A stretch of 64,000 bases of DNA from Pseudomonas putida (GTDB lineage: Bacteria > Pseudomonadota > Gammaproteobacteria > Pseudomonadales > Pseudomonadaceae), in assembly GCF_004357765.1 (NCBI RefSeq), contig NZ_SMTE01000002.1:124001-188000 (forward strand), given 5' to 3'. The notes below the pieces were generated by a model that worked only from the letters and a program-made list of their open reading frames with translations, made no database searches and was not told the origin of the DNA. Positions 8,912-20,286 of this stretch are shown here, piece after piece. Numbering within the stretch: the first letter of the stretch is position 1; each line of letters starts with the position of its first letter. The position numbers were made by a program, and so were the translations under genes.

Positions 8912-9925
8912 ATGACGATCCGCCCGCAACCGCTGATGCGCACCCTGGCCGCTGCTGTTCTGAGCCTGGTGATCGGCGCTCCGGCCGCCATGGCAGACGA
9001 GCCTGTCACGCTGACCATGTACAACGGCCAGCACAAGGAGATCGGCGAAGCCATCGCCAAGGCCTACGAGGCCAAGACCGGCATCCATATCAATATCCGC
9101 AAGGGCAGCAGCAATCAGCTGGCCAGCCAGATCATCGAGGAAGGCGATCGCTCGCCGGCCGACATCATCTACACCGAAGAATCGCCCCCCTTGAACAATC
9201 TCGGCGAATTGGGCCTGCTGGCCAAGATCGACGACGCCACGCTGAACATGCTGCCCAAGGAGTACGTCGGCGCCAATGGCACCTGGATGGGCGTTACCGC
9301 GCGCACCCGCGTGGTGGTGTTCAACCCCAAGAAGGTCGACGAAAAAGACCTGCCGACCACCGTGATGGACTTCGCCAGCCCTGAATGGGATGGCCGTGTC
9401 GGCTACGTGCCGACCAGCGGCGCGTTCCAGGAGCAGGCGGTGGCCATCCTCAAGATGCACGGCCGCGAAGCCACCGAAGAATGGCTGACCGGCCTGAAAG
9501 CCTTCGGCAAGACCTACACCAACAATATGGTCGCACTGAAGGCCGTGGAAAAAGGTGAAGTCGACGCGGTACTGGTCAACAACTACTACTGGTACGCCTT
9601 GGAGCGCGAGCGCGGCAAGCTCGACTCCAAGCTGTACTACCTGGCCGATGGCGATGCCGGCAACCTGGTGACCATCTCCGGTGCCGGCGCGGTCAAAGCC
9701 AGCAAGCATCCCAAGGAAGCCCAGGCCCTGCTCAACTGGATGGCCAGCGAAGAAGGTCAGCGAGTGATCACTCAGACCACCGCCGAGTATCCACTGCACA
9801 AGGGCATGGTTTCCGATCGTGGCCTGAAGCCGTTCGAAGACCTGCGCCCACCGAAGATCTCGCCGGCGGACCTGGGCAATGCCGAGGAAGCGATCGAGCT
9901 TGAACGTGAGGTCGGCCTGCTCTGA
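8912..9925 (+). CDS. Ferric iron ABC transporter, periplasmic binding protein (FbpA/HitA-like)
   Basis: This 337-residue protein starts with a signal peptide (MTIRPQPLMRTLAAAVL..., likely cut after AMA near residue 25) and the mature start DEPVTLTMYNGQHKE. The segment VLVNNYYWYAL contains the paired tyrosines that bind Fe3+ in FbpA-type proteins, so iron is the probable ligand. The ATG at 8912 with GAGG 10 bases upstream is preferred; an upstream in-frame start would place the signal peptide internally. Its stop overlaps the permease start by one base (TGATG). No ATPase gene follows, which is unusual for a complete importer. Confidence 0.92.
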   Translation: MTIRPQPLMRTLAAAVLSLVIGAPAAMADEPVTLTMYNGQHKEIGEAIAKAYEAKTGIHINIRKGSSNQLASQIIEEGDRSPADIIYTEESPPLNNLGELGLLAKIDDATLNMLPKEYVGANGTWMGVTARTRVVVFNPKKVDEKDLPTTVMDFASPEWDGRVGYVPTSGAFQEQAVAILKMHGREATEEWLTGLKAFGKTYTNNMVALKAVEKGEVDAVLVNNYYWYALERERGKLDSKLYYLADGDAGNLVTISGAGAVKASKHPKEAQALLNWMASEEGQRVITQTTAEYPLHKGMVSDRGLKPFEDLRPPKISPADLGNAEEAIELEREVGLL

Positions 9926-11490
9926 TGACCGCCGCCCTGTCCGAGCCGGTGCTGGCACGCTTCGTGCCGCGCCGCAAGCGCCCCTCCATCTGGGTGGTGC
10001 TGCCTGTGCTGTTCCTGGTGGCAATGAGCTTGCTACCGCTGCTGTACGTCGCCATGAAAGCCTGGGAAGCCGGCTGGCGCGAAGCCCTGCACCTGCTCTG
10101 GCGCCCATTCGTCTGGGGGCTGATGCGCAACACCCTGATGTTGATGGTCGGGGTGACGCTGACCTGCATGGTGGTTGGCCTGGCCCTGGCCTGGTTGCTC
10201 GAACGCAGCAACCTGCCCGGTCGCCGACTGTGGGGCGTGGTGCTGTGCTTGCCATTCGCCGTGCCGTCGTTCGTCAGCAGTTTCACCTGGGTGTCGCTGA
10301 GCTCGGACTTCGAAGGCCTGGGCGGGGCGATCATGGTCATGGCGCTGTCCAAGTACCCCCTGGTGTTCCTACCGGTCGCGGCCACCTTGCGCAACCTCGA
10401 CACCTCGGTCGAGGAATCGGCACGCACCTTGGGCTGCAACCGCTGGGGCGTGTTCTACAAGATCACCCTGCCGCTGCTGTGGCCTTCGATTCTGGGCGGG
10501 GCACTGCTGATCGCCCTGCATATGCTGGTCGAGTTCGGCGCGCTGTCGATCCTTGGCCTGCAGACTTTCACCACGGCGATCTACCAGCAGTTCGAATTGG
10601 AGTTCAGCAACGCCAACGCTGCGATGCTTTCGGCAGTGCTGTTGGTGTTGTGCCTGTTGATGCTGTGGCTGGAGTTGCGCGTGCGCGGCAAAGCCCGCCA
10701 TGTGCGGATCGGCCAGGGCGTAGCACGGCGAGGTCAACCGGTACGCCTGCGTGGCTGGATGCCGCTGGCACAGGTGTTCTGTCTCGGTCTGGCGATCCTC
10801 GGTAGCGGGATTCCGCTGGCGATGCTCGGCTATTGGTTGAGCGTGGGGTCGTCGGCAGCGTTTCCGGTGGCGGCCATCAGCAAGGCGCTGCTGACGTCGT
10901 TGTCGGTGTCGCTCGGGGGCGCCGGATTCTGCGTGCTGTTGGCGCTGCCGGTAAGCTTCCTGGTGGTGCGCTACAAGGGTCGCCTGGCGATCTGGGCAGA
11001 ACGCTTGCCGTATCTGCTTCATGCCTTGCCCGGCCTGGTGATCGCCCTGACCCTGGTGGTGTTCTCGCTGCACTACGTACCAGCGCTTTACCAGACCACC
11101 GCGCTGTTGCTGCTGGCCTACGCCCTGCTCTTCCTGCCACTGGCTCAGGCACCGGTACGCACGGCACTGAACAAGGCATCGCCGACCCTCGAAGAGGCGG
11201 CACGCACCCTGGGTGCCAGCAGCTTCGCGGCATTCTGCCGGGTAACCCTGCCGATCATCTTCCCAGCCCTGGCGGCCGCTTTCGCTCTGGTGTTCCTCGA
11301 CGCCATGAAGGAACTGACCGCCACCCTGCTGCTCAGTCCGACCGGCATGACCACCCTGGCCACGGAAGTCTGGGCACATACCGCCAACGTCGAGTTCGCC
11401 GCGGCAGCGCCCTACGCCGCACTGCTGATCGTGGTCTCGGGCCTGCCGGTATACCTGCTGACCACACGGATGTACCTGAACAAGGCGTAG
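9925..11490 (+). CDS. Ferric iron ABC transporter, double permease (FbpB/HitB-like)
   Basis: This 521-residue inner-membrane protein has about twelve predicted membrane segments in two homologous halves. Each half carries an EAA loop for ATPase docking: EESARTLGCNRWGVFYKITL in the first and EEAARTLGASSFAAFCRVTL in the second. The fused two-domain layout is typical of Fe3+ permeases of the FbpB/SfuB family. It is translationally coupled to the binding protein. The next gene is a chemoreceptor on the opposite strand, so the ATP-binding subunit must be encoded elsewhere. Confidence 0.93.
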   Translation: MTAALSEPVLARFVPRRKRPSIWVVLPVLFLVAMSLLPLLYVAMKAWEAGWREALHLLWRPFVWGLMRNTLMLMVGVTLTCMVVGLALAWLLERSNLPGRRLWGVVLCLPFAVPSFVSSFTWVSLSSDFEGLGGAIMVMALSKYPLVFLPVAATLRNLDTSVEESARTLGCNRWGVFYKITLPLLWPSILGGALLIALHMLVEFGALSILGLQTFTTAIYQQFELEFSNANAAMLSAVLLVLCLLMLWLELRVRGKARHVRIGQGVARRGQPVRLRGWMPLAQVFCLGLAILGSGIPLAMLGYWLSVGSSAAFPVAAISKALLTSLSVSLGGAGFCVLLALPVSFLVVRYKGRLAIWAERLPYLLHALPGLVIALTLVVFSLHYVPALYQTTALLLLAYALLFLPLAQAPVRTALNKASPTLEEAARTLGASSFAAFCRVTLPIIFPALAAAFALVFLDAMKELTATLLLSPTGMTTLATEVWAHTANVEFAAAAPYAALLIVVSGLPVYLLTTRMYLNKA

Positions 11491-11518
11491 CCCCTTCATG
11501 GCAGCTACGCAACCCCCC

Positions 11519-13453
11519 TCAGGCCCTGAACTGCCCCAGGCTGGCCCGCAACTGCGCAGCCAGCCCGTCGAGCACCTTGCTGCTGGCAGTGGTCTGCATC
11601 ACCACCTCGGCGGACCGTTCAGCCTGGGCATGGATGTTCTCCACTCGCCCGCGAACCGCCTGAGCCCCCTGTGCCTGCTGCTCGGCCGCCCGCGTGGCCA
11701 GGCCGATCGCCGCGTGCACCTGCTCTACGGCTGCCTGCACCGATTGCTGACGGCGCTCGCTATCACGCAGCACCACCAATCCTTCGCTGGCCCTGGCACC
11801 GGCCTCACTGATGGTCGCGACCGCTTCCTTGGCGCCCTGCTGCAGTGCCGAGATATGCGCCTGGATGTCGCCTGTGGAACGCTGCGTCTTGCTCGCCAAG
11901 GCACGCACCTCATCCGCCACCACGGCAAACCCCCGCCCGCTCTCACCCGCACGCGCCGCTTCGATGGCGGCGTTCAACGCCAACAGGTTGGTCTGCTCGG
12001 CGATGCCATGGATGACGGTCAGCACCACCTCGATCTGTTCGCTTTGCCGGGCCAGTCGTTCGATGACCTGGGAACCACTCTCTACCTGGCCGGCGAGGCT
12101 GTCGATCAGCCCTGCCAACTGCGTCGAGGTGCGGCTGTTCTCATCCGTCGCCTGGCGAATGTCGACCACTTGGCGCAAGGCTGCCTGCATGGCCTGGCTT
12201 TCGGCCTGAGCCTCGTCGGCCATGTGCGACAGATCGCGCAGACTGGCCGCAACTTCGTCGCGCTGTAGCGCGGCAGCGGCGTCGGCACCCGCAGTGCGCT
12301 GGGCCATGGTGCCGATCTCGACACCGGTGCGCTGCGCCACCTCGCCGGCCTCGCGGACGATGGGTTGCAGCTTGTCGACAAAGCGGTTGACCGCCGAGGC
12401 CATGTCGCCAATCTCATCGCGGCTATCAAGGGGCACACGGCGAGTCAGATCCCCTTCGCCAGCGGCCAGGTCGTCGAGCGCAGCGATCAGCAGGCGCAGC
12501 TTGCTGAGCACCCGCCGCCCCAGCACTACAGCCACCACCAGCAATACGCCAAGACCCACCAGCGCCAACCCCAGACCAATGCGCCAGCGCAGCGTTTCGG
12601 CAGCTTCGCGCACGGCTTGCGCGGTATTGGCCTGCATGGCCGCAGCGCTGCCCTGGGCGGTGGCCAGACGTTCGCGCAGGGCTTTGCCACTGTCGGCCGC
12701 TGCAGCGCCCAGGCTGTCCCCCACCAGTTGCTCGCTACTGCCGATCAGCGTGGCGAAGCGCTGGTCCAGCGCCTTGAGTTGTTGCTCGACCGCGACGGTG
12801 GATACGCCCATCAGGACCTTGCCGATCTGCGCCCCATTCGGGCTGATCGAAGCCTCGACGTAGTAGACGGAAGGGTCGCGACGAGCGGCATCGAGCACCT
12901 TGTCCAGCGCCCGCTCACCCTGCCCCTTCTCCATCAGGGCCTGGTTGATCGGATTCTGCCGGTTCAGATAGCGGGTCAGATGCTGCCCTTCGGCATCGTC
13001 ATAGATCACGAACAGTACGTTGGGATTACGCTGCGCTCGGCGGGCGAACTCCGACAGGGTCGGTACATCGTTGTCCCAAATGGCCCGCGGCGCGACCGAC
13101 GCCAGCAGTTCGGCCATGTCGTTGGCCGAATCCTTCAGGCTGCTCTCCAGCGTCACCCGAAGTTGCTGCTGCTCGTCCTGCAGGCGAGCCGACAGCCCAG
13201 CACTGAGGCGCTGGCGGGTGCTGCTGGAGAGACTGTCCAGGCCAGAGCGCACATCCTGCCCGGCTTGTTCGAGCTCGCCGGCCAACTTCTGGCTGTCAGC
13301 CCCCAAACGTTCGCCCAGATCGGCCTCCAGGGCGGTAACGGTGCTCCGGGTCAGTACCACGGCAACCAGCACCTGCACCAAAAGGGCGATACCAAGCGCT
13401 ACAAACACGGGCCGCAACAGGCGGCTTCGTAACAGTGAAAAGATGGCAGACAC
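11519..13453 (-). CDS. Methyl-accepting chemotaxis protein
   Basis: This 644-residue transmembrane chemoreceptor has an N-terminal membrane helix (~13-35), a periplasmic sensor region (~36-290), a second helix (~291-312), a HAMP domain (~313-363) and the cytoplasmic signalling domain with the conserved hairpin tip [20 protein letters not shown]. There is no C-terminal CheR/CheB docking pentapeptide; it ends SLGQFRA. I chose the GTG at 13453 because GAGGG lies seven bases upstream and the membrane helix follows; the frame extends 22 codons further without support. The ligand cannot be predicted from sequence. It stands alone between the iron transporter and purA. Confidence 0.93.
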   Translation of the reverse strand: MSAIFSLLRSRLLRPVFVALGIALLVQVLVAVVLTRSTVTALEADLGERLGADSQKLAGELEQAGQDVRSGLDSLSSSTRQRLSAGLSARLQDEQQQLRVTLESSLKDSANDMAELLASVAPRAIWDNDVPTLSEFARRAQRNPNVLFVIYDDAEGQHLTRYLNRQNPINQALMEKGQGERALDKVLDAARRDPSVYYVEASISPNGAQIGKVLMGVSTVAVEQQLKALDQRFATLIGSSEQLVGDSLGAAAADSGKALRERLATAQGSAAAMQANTAQAVREAAETLRWRIGLGLALVGLGVLLVVAVVLGRRVLSKLRLLIAALDDLAAGEGDLTRRVPLDSRDEIGDMASAVNRFVDKLQPIVREAGEVAQRTGVEIGTMAQRTAGADAAAALQRDEVAASLRDLSHMADEAQAESQAMQAALRQVVDIRQATDENSRTSTQLAGLIDSLAGQVESGSQVIERLARQSEQIEVVLTVIHGIAEQTNLLALNAAIEAARAGESGRGFAVVADEVRALASKTQRSTGDIQAHISALQQGAKEAVATISEAGARASEGLVVLRDSERRQQSVQAAVEQVHAAIGLATRAAEQQAQGAQAVRGRVENIHAQAERSAEVVMQTTASSKVLDGLAAQLRASLGQFRA

Positions 13454-13593
13454 GGTGTAACCCTCGTGTTTTCTGGCGCCACTATTTTGATGGCATCTAC
13501 GAAGGCATTGTTGGAGCAAGAGGTGTGCCGGGGTCGACAGGGAAATCGGCCAAGTTCAAGCAATAGCTTCCGAGCGCGCGAAGCCAGCACTTA

Positions 13594-13628
13594 CAAAAAC
13601 GCCGCGGCCCTTTTCAGGACCGCGGCGT
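13594..13628 (-). terminator. Intrinsic terminator after purA
   Basis: On the minus strand the hairpin CGCCGCGG ... CCGCGGCG is followed by GTTTTTG, 21 bp after the purA stop. It ends the hisZ-purA transcript. Confidence 0.9.
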
Positions 13629-13648
13629 CAGACCTGCCCGGAGGCGGA

Positions 13649-14956
<1,308 letters not shown>

Positions 14957-14997
14957 TCACGCAAACTTGGTTGCCGGCCTACTGCCGACGCAGAAAC

Positions 14998-16185
14998 TCA
15001 CTGGGCCAGCGGCAGAACCTGCCAGCGCCCGTCTTGCTGAATCAATTGCCGATCACAATCCGCCTCGAGGGCAGCACTCAACGGCTGGCCAGGCAGGGCC
15101 TGGACCACACGCTGGCCCTCGTTGCGCAACTGGCAGACCTGCTGCCAGAGGGCCGCATCACCACTGTCGGGCATCCAGATGCCGCCAGTTGGCAATACGA
15201 CCTCCGCTCGCCCCAGTGTGACCAGGGTCTTCAAATCCGTGGAGAATCCAGTGGCCGGGCGCGCCCGGCCGAAATCGGCGCCGATGTCGTCGTAGCGACC
15301 GCCCTGGGCGATCGACTGCCCTTCACCCGGCACGAACACCGCAAACACCACACCGGTGTGGTAGTTGTAGCCGCGCAGCTCGCCGAGGTCGAAGTACAGC
15401 GGCAGGTCCGGATAGCGCGATGCCAGGCGATCGGCGATCGCCAGCAGGTCATCGAGCGCTGCCAGTACGCTGGCCGGGGCACGCCCCAGACGCACTCGGG
15501 CCTCGGCCAGTACTTCCCGACCACCGCACAGCTCGACCAGCGCACGCAGCATGCTGCCCAGATCTTTCGGCAGATCGGCAGTGAGCGCCTGCACTTCATC
15601 GACGGCCTTGCGCTGCAGGGCATCGAACAGCTGCTGCTCTACCGCACCGGAAAGACCAGCGGCACGGGCCAAGCCGCGGTAGATACCGACATGACCGAGG
15701 TCCATGTGCACATCCGGCACATCGGCCAGCTGCAGCGTGGCGAGCATCAGGCTGATGACTTCGACGTCGCTGGTGGGGCTGGCATCGCCGTACAACTCGG
15801 CTCCCAACTGGATCGGGCTGCGCGAGGTGGACAGGGCACGGGGCTGGGCGTGCAGTACGCTGCCGGCGTAGCACAGGCGGCTCGGGCCTTCACGGCGCAG
15901 GGTGTGGGCATCGATGCGCGCCACCTGCGGCGTGAAGTCCGCGCGAAAGCCCATCAGACGGCCAGACTGCGGATCGACCACCTTGAAGGTACGCTGGTCC
16001 AGGTCCTGGCCGGCGCCGGTCAGCAGCGATTCCAGGTACTCGATATGCGGGGTGACGACCAGTTCGTAGCCCCAACTCTGGAACAGGTCCAACACCTGGC
16101 GCCGCGCGATCTCGATACGCGCGGCCTCCGGTGGCAGTACTTCCTCGATGCCATCTGGCAGCAGCCAGCGGTCTACCGTTGCCAT
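14998..16185 (-). CDS. hisZ: ATP phosphoribosyltransferase regulatory subunit HisZ
   Basis: This 395-residue paralogue of the catalytic core of histidyl-tRNA synthetase partners short-form HisG in the first step of histidine synthesis. It has the class II synthetase-like start [19 protein letters not shown], motif 2-like [13 protein letters not shown] and the family motif [20 protein letters not shown], but lacks the anticodon-binding domain. I chose the ATG at 16185; an upstream in-frame start adds 21 unsupported residues. It lies between hflC (separated by a terminator) and purA. Confidence 0.95.
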   Translation of the reverse strand: MATVDRWLLPDGIEEVLPPEAARIEIARRQVLDLFQSWGYELVVTPHIEYLESLLTGAGQDLDQRTFKVVDPQSGRLMGFRADFTPQVARIDAHTLRREGPSRLCYAGSVLHAQPRALSTSRSPIQLGAELYGDASPTSDVEVISLMLATLQLADVPDVHMDLGHVGIYRGLARAAGLSGAVEQQLFDALQRKAVDEVQALTADLPKDLGSMLRALVELCGGREVLAEARVRLGRAPASVLAALDDLLAIADRLASRYPDLPLYFDLGELRGYNYHTGVVFAVFVPGEGQSIAQGGRYDDIGADFGRARPATGFSTDLKTLVTLGRAEVVLPTGGIWMPDSGDAALWQQVCQLRNEGQRVVQALPGQPLSAALEADCDRQLIQQDGRWQVLPLAQ

Positions 16186-16365
16186 TACGCCATTTCCCCT
16201 CTGGTCCGGGCGGCTAGCCAGCAGGCGAGCCGTCAGTGAAGCAGGCATTGGCGCACAGCAGCAGGCAGCACTGATCCCAGCGCCACCACCGTACCCAATA
16301 CCCTCGAATTGCCTTGCGAACTGACCAAACCGTCAACTGGCGGAGTGCCAATCAACCTTGCAGAC

Positions 16366-16392
16366 GCAAAAAAGCCGGGAAATTTCCCGGCT
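16366..16392 (-). terminator. Intrinsic terminator after hflC
   Basis: On the minus strand the perfect palindromic stem AGCCGGGAAATTTCCCGGCT (16392-16373) is followed by a run of T (16372-16368). It ends the hfq-hflX-hflK-hflC transcript. The remaining 16186-16365 before hisZ shows no further clear element and probably holds the hisZ promoter. Confidence 0.9.
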
Positions 16393-16475
16393 GACTCATC
16401 ATACACCGCTTTTCCTTCAGGATGCACCCCGCCTGGTGCATTAGCTGCCAGGCGGGGCGATTCCCATGCGGTCGA

Positions 16476-17345
16476 TCAGGGTTTGCTCTTGTCCATGAAG
16501 CGGAAGAACTCGTTCTTCGGATCCAGGACCAGCACGTCGCTCTTGCTGGAGAAGCTTTCACGATACGCCTGCAGACTACGGTAGAACGCATAGAAATCGG
16601 CGTCCTGGGTATAGGCCTTGGCGTAAATGGCGGCCGCCTGGGCATCACCGTCACCGCGGGTTTCTTCCGCTTCACGGTAGGCCTCGGCCAACAGCACCCG
16701 ACGCTGACGATCGGCGTCGGCACGAATACCCTCGGCCAGCTCGTTACCCTTGGCGCGGTGCTCGCGGGCTTCTCGCTCACGCTCGGTGCTCATACGGTCG
16801 AACACGCTGCGGTTGACTTCCTTCGGCAGGTCGATGGCCTTGACGCGTACGTCGATGACCTCGATACCCAGCTCCTTGCTGGCCATGCGGTTCAGCGAGG
16901 CGGTGATGTCAGCCATCAGCGCGTCACGTTCACCGGAAACCACTTCGTGCAGGGTACGTTTACCGAACTGGTCACGCAGGCCGCTTTCCAGACGACGCGA
17001 CAGGCGTTCGTCGGCGATCTGCTTGAGGCCGGACGTGGCCGTGTAGAAACGCTCGGCGTCCTTGACGCGCCACTTGGCGTAGGCGTCTACCATCACCGCT
17101 TTCTTCTCCAGGGTCAGGAACCGCTGGGTCGGGGCGTCGAGGGTCATCAGCCGGGCATCGAACTTGCGCACCTGGTTCACGTAAGGAATCTTCACGTGCA
17201 GACCTGGCTGGACATCGGCCTCGACCACGCGACCGAATTGCAGTAGAACCGCGCGTTCGGTCTGGGACACGATGTAGAAGCTGTTCCAGGCCACGACGGC
17301 CAGCACCACTGCGGCGATCAGGGCGATCAGCGATTTATTGCTCAT
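16476..17345 (-). CDS. hflC: Protease modulator HflC
   Basis: This 289-residue SPFH-domain membrane protein has one N-terminal membrane helix (MSNKSLIALIAAVVLAVVAW) followed by FYIVSQTERAVLLQFGRVV, the family hallmark. With HflK it forms the large complex that surrounds FtsH and modulates membrane protein degradation. Its start overlaps the hflK stop by one base. Length is a little short of the E. coli protein, as usual in Pseudomonas. An intrinsic terminator follows. Confidence 0.96.
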   Translation of the reverse strand: MSNKSLIALIAAVVLAVVAWNSFYIVSQTERAVLLQFGRVVEADVQPGLHVKIPYVNQVRKFDARLMTLDAPTQRFLTLEKKAVMVDAYAKWRVKDAERFYTATSGLKQIADERLSRRLESGLRDQFGKRTLHEVVSGERDALMADITASLNRMASKELGIEVIDVRVKAIDLPKEVNRSVFDRMSTEREREAREHRAKGNELAEGIRADADRQRRVLLAEAYREAEETRGDGDAQAAAIYAKAYTQDADFYAFYRSLQAYRESFSSKSDVLVLDPKNEFFRFMDKSKP

Positions 17346-18520
17346 CAGCGGCTCTCCCTAGTACGCAGCGGCTGCTGTTGCTGTTGCAGGTCCTGCGCGG
17401 CACGGCTGGCTGCATCGTTGACCGATGGCGACACGCTGCCCGATGGCGTCGACGAATTGCGACCGCTTTCGACCATTTTGTCCAGCGGCAGGTAGAGCAG
17501 GTTGTTCTGCCCATCCTTCGTGGCCACCATGACCTTGCTCGAATTGCTGTAGACCTTCTGCATGGTCTCCAGGTAAAGGCGCTCACGAGTCACGTCAGGA
17601 GCCTTGCGGTACTCGGCGACCAGCTTGGTGAAGCGATCGGCCTCACCCTTGGCCCGGGCGATGACTTCATCACGGTAACCATTGGCGTCCTCGATGATGC
17701 GCTGGGCCTGACCGCGGGCTTCCGGCACCACGCCATTGGCGTAGGACTCGGCCTGGTTGCGGGCGCGCTGCTCATCTTCGCGGGCGCGGATCACGTCATC
17801 GAAGGCTTCCTGTACTTCACGCGGGGCTGCCGCGCTCTGAACGTTGACCTGGGTGACGGTGATACCGGTCCGGTAGTTGTCGAGGAAACGCTGCAAGCGC
17901 TCGCGGATGTCCACGGCCATCTGCTCGCGACCCTCGGTCAGCACCTGGTCCATGGACGTGGAGCCCACCACGTGGCGCAGGGCGCTTTCGGTCGCATGCT
18001 GCAGGCTCACCTCGGGCTGGTCGACGTTGAGCACGAAGTCCTGCAGGTTGGTGATCTTGTACTGCACGGTCAGCGGCACCTCGACGATGTTCTCGTCTTC
18101 GGTCAGCATTTGCCCTTGCTTGGTGTAGGCACGCTCACGCGTGACGTTTTCCATGAACTTGCGATCGATCGGCGGGAAGTAGATGTTCAGGCCGGGACCG
18201 ACCGTCTCATAGTACTTGCCGAAGCGCAGCACCACGGCCTGCTCCTGTTCGTCGACCACGTAGACGGCGTTGTACAGCCAGATCGCGGCCAGCACCGCCA
18301 GGCCGATGCCCAGCAGGCCAAGGCCACCGCCCTTGCCGACATTGCGGTCACCGCCGCCTCGTTTCTTGCCGCCACCGAACATGCCGTTGAGGCTGTCCTG
18401 CAGCTTGCGGAAGGCCTCGTCAAGATCCGGCGGACCTTTCTTGTCGCCACCACCGCCACCGCGGCGGCCGCCCCAGGGATCCTGATTGTTCGAGTTGCCA
18501 CCCGGCTCGTTCCAAGCCAT
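17345..18520 (-). CDS. hflK: FtsH protease activity modulator HflK
   Basis: This 391-residue partner of HflC begins with the typical Gly/Asn/Trp-rich cytoplasmic segment (MAWNEPGGNSNNQDPWGGRR) and a second glycine/lysine-rich stretch, then a single membrane helix (~80-100) and the SPFH domain beginning VDEQEQAVVLRFGKY. The C-terminal tail is Gln/Ser-rich. The ATG at 18520 is chosen because it matches the family start; the open frame extends 12 codons upstream. It follows hflX after 96 bp and is coupled to hflC. Confidence 0.96.
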   Translation of the reverse strand: MAWNEPGGNSNNQDPWGGRRGGGGGDKKGPPDLDEAFRKLQDSLNGMFGGGKKRGGGDRNVGKGGGLGLLGIGLAVLAAIWLYNAVYVVDEQEQAVVLRFGKYYETVGPGLNIYFPPIDRKFMENVTRERAYTKQGQMLTEDENIVEVPLTVQYKITNLQDFVLNVDQPEVSLQHATESALRHVVGSTSMDQVLTEGREQMAVDIRERLQRFLDNYRTGITVTQVNVQSAAAPREVQEAFDDVIRAREDEQRARNQAESYANGVVPEARGQAQRIIEDANGYRDEVIARAKGEADRFTKLVAEYRKAPDVTRERLYLETMQKVYSNSSKVMVATKDGQNNLLYLPLDKMVESGRNSSTPSGSVSPSVNDAASRAAQDLQQQQQPLRTRESR

Positions 18521-18616
18521 AGCGCTCTCCATCTGATAAAGCAAAGACGCACCCACGGCGCGCCGTCCAATGCTACAGAATGCCTGTCACTGCTGCCCGG
18601 CCACCTCGCCAGGCAT

Positions 18617-19918
18617 TTATTGCAAAGTGTGTTGCTGGACAAACACTTGCGGCTCCATGCCTTCGCGGCTGACCAGGCGATTCAGTTCGATCCTGGACAG
18701 TCGCACGCTCAGCAGGCTGCGCCCTTCTTCGTCGTGCTCTTCACTCTGCACCGCTCCGAGGGCAAAGAATTGCGCACGCAAGCGGGCAAAACGTTGCTCA
18801 AGGCGCAAGGTACCGACAAACAGATCATCCCCCAACAACTCGGCTATCGCCTGGCCTACCAGCTCCAGACCTCGACCATCGCGTGCCGATACCCAGACCC
18901 GCTCCGGCTTGCCATCGGCATCGCGCTGGATCTGCGGCTCGACATCTTCGAGCAGGTCGAGTTTGTTATAGACCTCGAGGATGGGCAAGCCTTCGGCACC
19001 GATCTCGCCCAACACCGCCAACACCTGCTCGATCTGCTCCATGCGCTCCGGCTCATGGGCATCGATCACATGCAGCAACAGGTCGGCGTTGCTCGACTCT
19101 TCGAGCGTAGCCCGAAATGCCTCGACGAGTTTGTGTGGCAGGTGGCGAATGAAGCCCACGGTGTCAGCCAGCACGATCGGACCGATGTCGTCGATCTCGA
19201 GCCGGCGCAGGGTCGGATCCAAGGTTGCGAACAACTGGTCGGCAGCGTAGACCTCGGCCGTGGTCAGGGCGTTGAACAACGTGGACTTGCCGGCGTTGGT
19301 GTAGCCCACCAACGATACCGATGGAATTTCGGCGCGACGACGACCACGACGGGCCTGTTCGCGCTGGCTGCGCACTTTCTCCAGGCGCGCCTTGATCTGG
19401 CGCAGGCGTACCCGCAACAGACGGCGGTCGGTTTCCAGCTGGGTTTCGCCCGGGCCGCGCAAACCGATACCGCCCTTCTGCCGCTCGAGGTGGGTCCAGC
19501 CGCGCACAAGCCGCGTGCTCATGTGCTCGAGCTGGGCCAGTTCGACCTGCAGCTTGCCTTCATGGGTACGCGCCCGCTGGGCGAAGATATCGAGAATCAG
19601 CCCGGTACGGTCCAGCACGCGACACTCGAAGACACGTTCGAGGTTACGTTCCTGGCTGGGCGTGAGGGTGTGATTGAAAATCACCAGGTCTACCTGTTCG
19701 GCTTTGACCAGGTCGCGCAATTCCTCGACCTTGCCGCTGCCAATCAGGTATTTGGCCGTAGGCTGGTGTCGCGTCACTGTCACCAGCGAAACGATGTCCG
19801 CTCCGGCCGACAGTGCCAGTTCCTGAAACTCCTGCGGGTCTTCGCGCGCCTCAGGGTTCTGACCTTCCAAGTGAACGAGCAGCGCCCGCTCACCACCACC
19901 GTGGCGCTCAAAGAACAA
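18617..19918 (-). CDS. hflX: Ribosome-rescue GTPase HflX
   Basis: This 433-residue GTPase splits stalled 70S ribosomes, especially under heat stress. The N-terminal nucleotide-binding-like domain contains GADIVSLVTVTRHQPTAKYL; a coiled region rich in Arg (~160-195) follows; the G domain carries G1 VGYTNAGKST (~204-213), G3 DTVGF and G4 NKLD. The C-terminal domain ends FVQQHTLQ. It starts 12 bp after hfq, the conserved hfq-hflX-hflK-hflC order. Confidence 0.96.
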   Translation of the reverse strand: MFFERHGGGERALLVHLEGQNPEAREDPQEFQELALSAGADIVSLVTVTRHQPTAKYLIGSGKVEELRDLVKAEQVDLVIFNHTLTPSQERNLERVFECRVLDRTGLILDIFAQRARTHEGKLQVELAQLEHMSTRLVRGWTHLERQKGGIGLRGPGETQLETDRRLLRVRLRQIKARLEKVRSQREQARRGRRRAEIPSVSLVGYTNAGKSTLFNALTTAEVYAADQLFATLDPTLRRLEIDDIGPIVLADTVGFIRHLPHKLVEAFRATLEESSNADLLLHVIDAHEPERMEQIEQVLAVLGEIGAEGLPILEVYNKLDLLEDVEPQIQRDADGKPERVWVSARDGRGLELVGQAIAELLGDDLFVGTLRLEQRFARLRAQFFALGAVQSEEHDEEGRSLLSVRLSRIELNRLVSREGMEPQVFVQQHTLQ

Positions 19919-19930
19919 TGCAGGCTCCTA

Positions 19931-20191
19931 TCAGGCGTTGCCTGGCTCGCTGTCACCGCTGTCGGAATCGGACGGGCTTGGCAGGCGAACCGGACGGGCA
20001 GGTACCACGGTCGAAATGGCGTGCTTGTAGACCATCTGGCTGACGGTGTTCTTCAGCAGCACCACGAACTGGTCGAAGGATTCGATCGAGCCCTGCAGCT
20101 TGATCCCGTTGACCAGATAGATCGAAACCGGGACCTTTTCTTTTCTCAAGGTATTCAAGTAAGGGTCTTGTAGCGAATGCCCTTTTGACAT
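19931..20191 (-). CDS. hfq: RNA chaperone Hfq
   Basis: This 86-residue hexameric Sm-like protein pairs small RNAs with mRNAs and, in Pseudomonas, acts with Crc in catabolite repression. It begins [20 protein letters not shown], has the Sm1 motif region [19 protein letters not shown] and the Sm2 motif YKHAIST, then a short Ser/Asp-rich tail. The ATG at 20191 matches the family; the frame continues 28 codons upstream without support. AGGAG precedes the ATG. It follows miaA after 95 bp. Confidence 0.98.
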   Translation of the reverse strand: MSKGHSLQDPYLNTLRKEKVPVSIYLVNGIKLQGSIESFDQFVVLLKNTVSQMVYKHAISTVVPARPVRLPSPSDSDSGDSEPGNA

Positions 20192-20286
20192 ATGCCGCAC
20201 TCCTGTAAGGATCAATAGTAGAAAATCAAAGAAAATCGATAAATTAGGCCGCCCCTTCGCAAGAATAGACGGCAATCAGCAGGGAC

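Noticed and set aside
13454-13590. A possible sigma-28 promoter before the chemoreceptor gene (GCCGATTT on the minus strand)
   Set aside because: No acceptable -35 at the right distance; the match is only to part of the -10.
17378-20173. A very long open frame on the plus strand (over 900 codons) opposite hflK, hflX and hfq
   Set aside because: It is the mirror of high-GC coding DNA; the minus-strand genes have clear family motifs and it has none.
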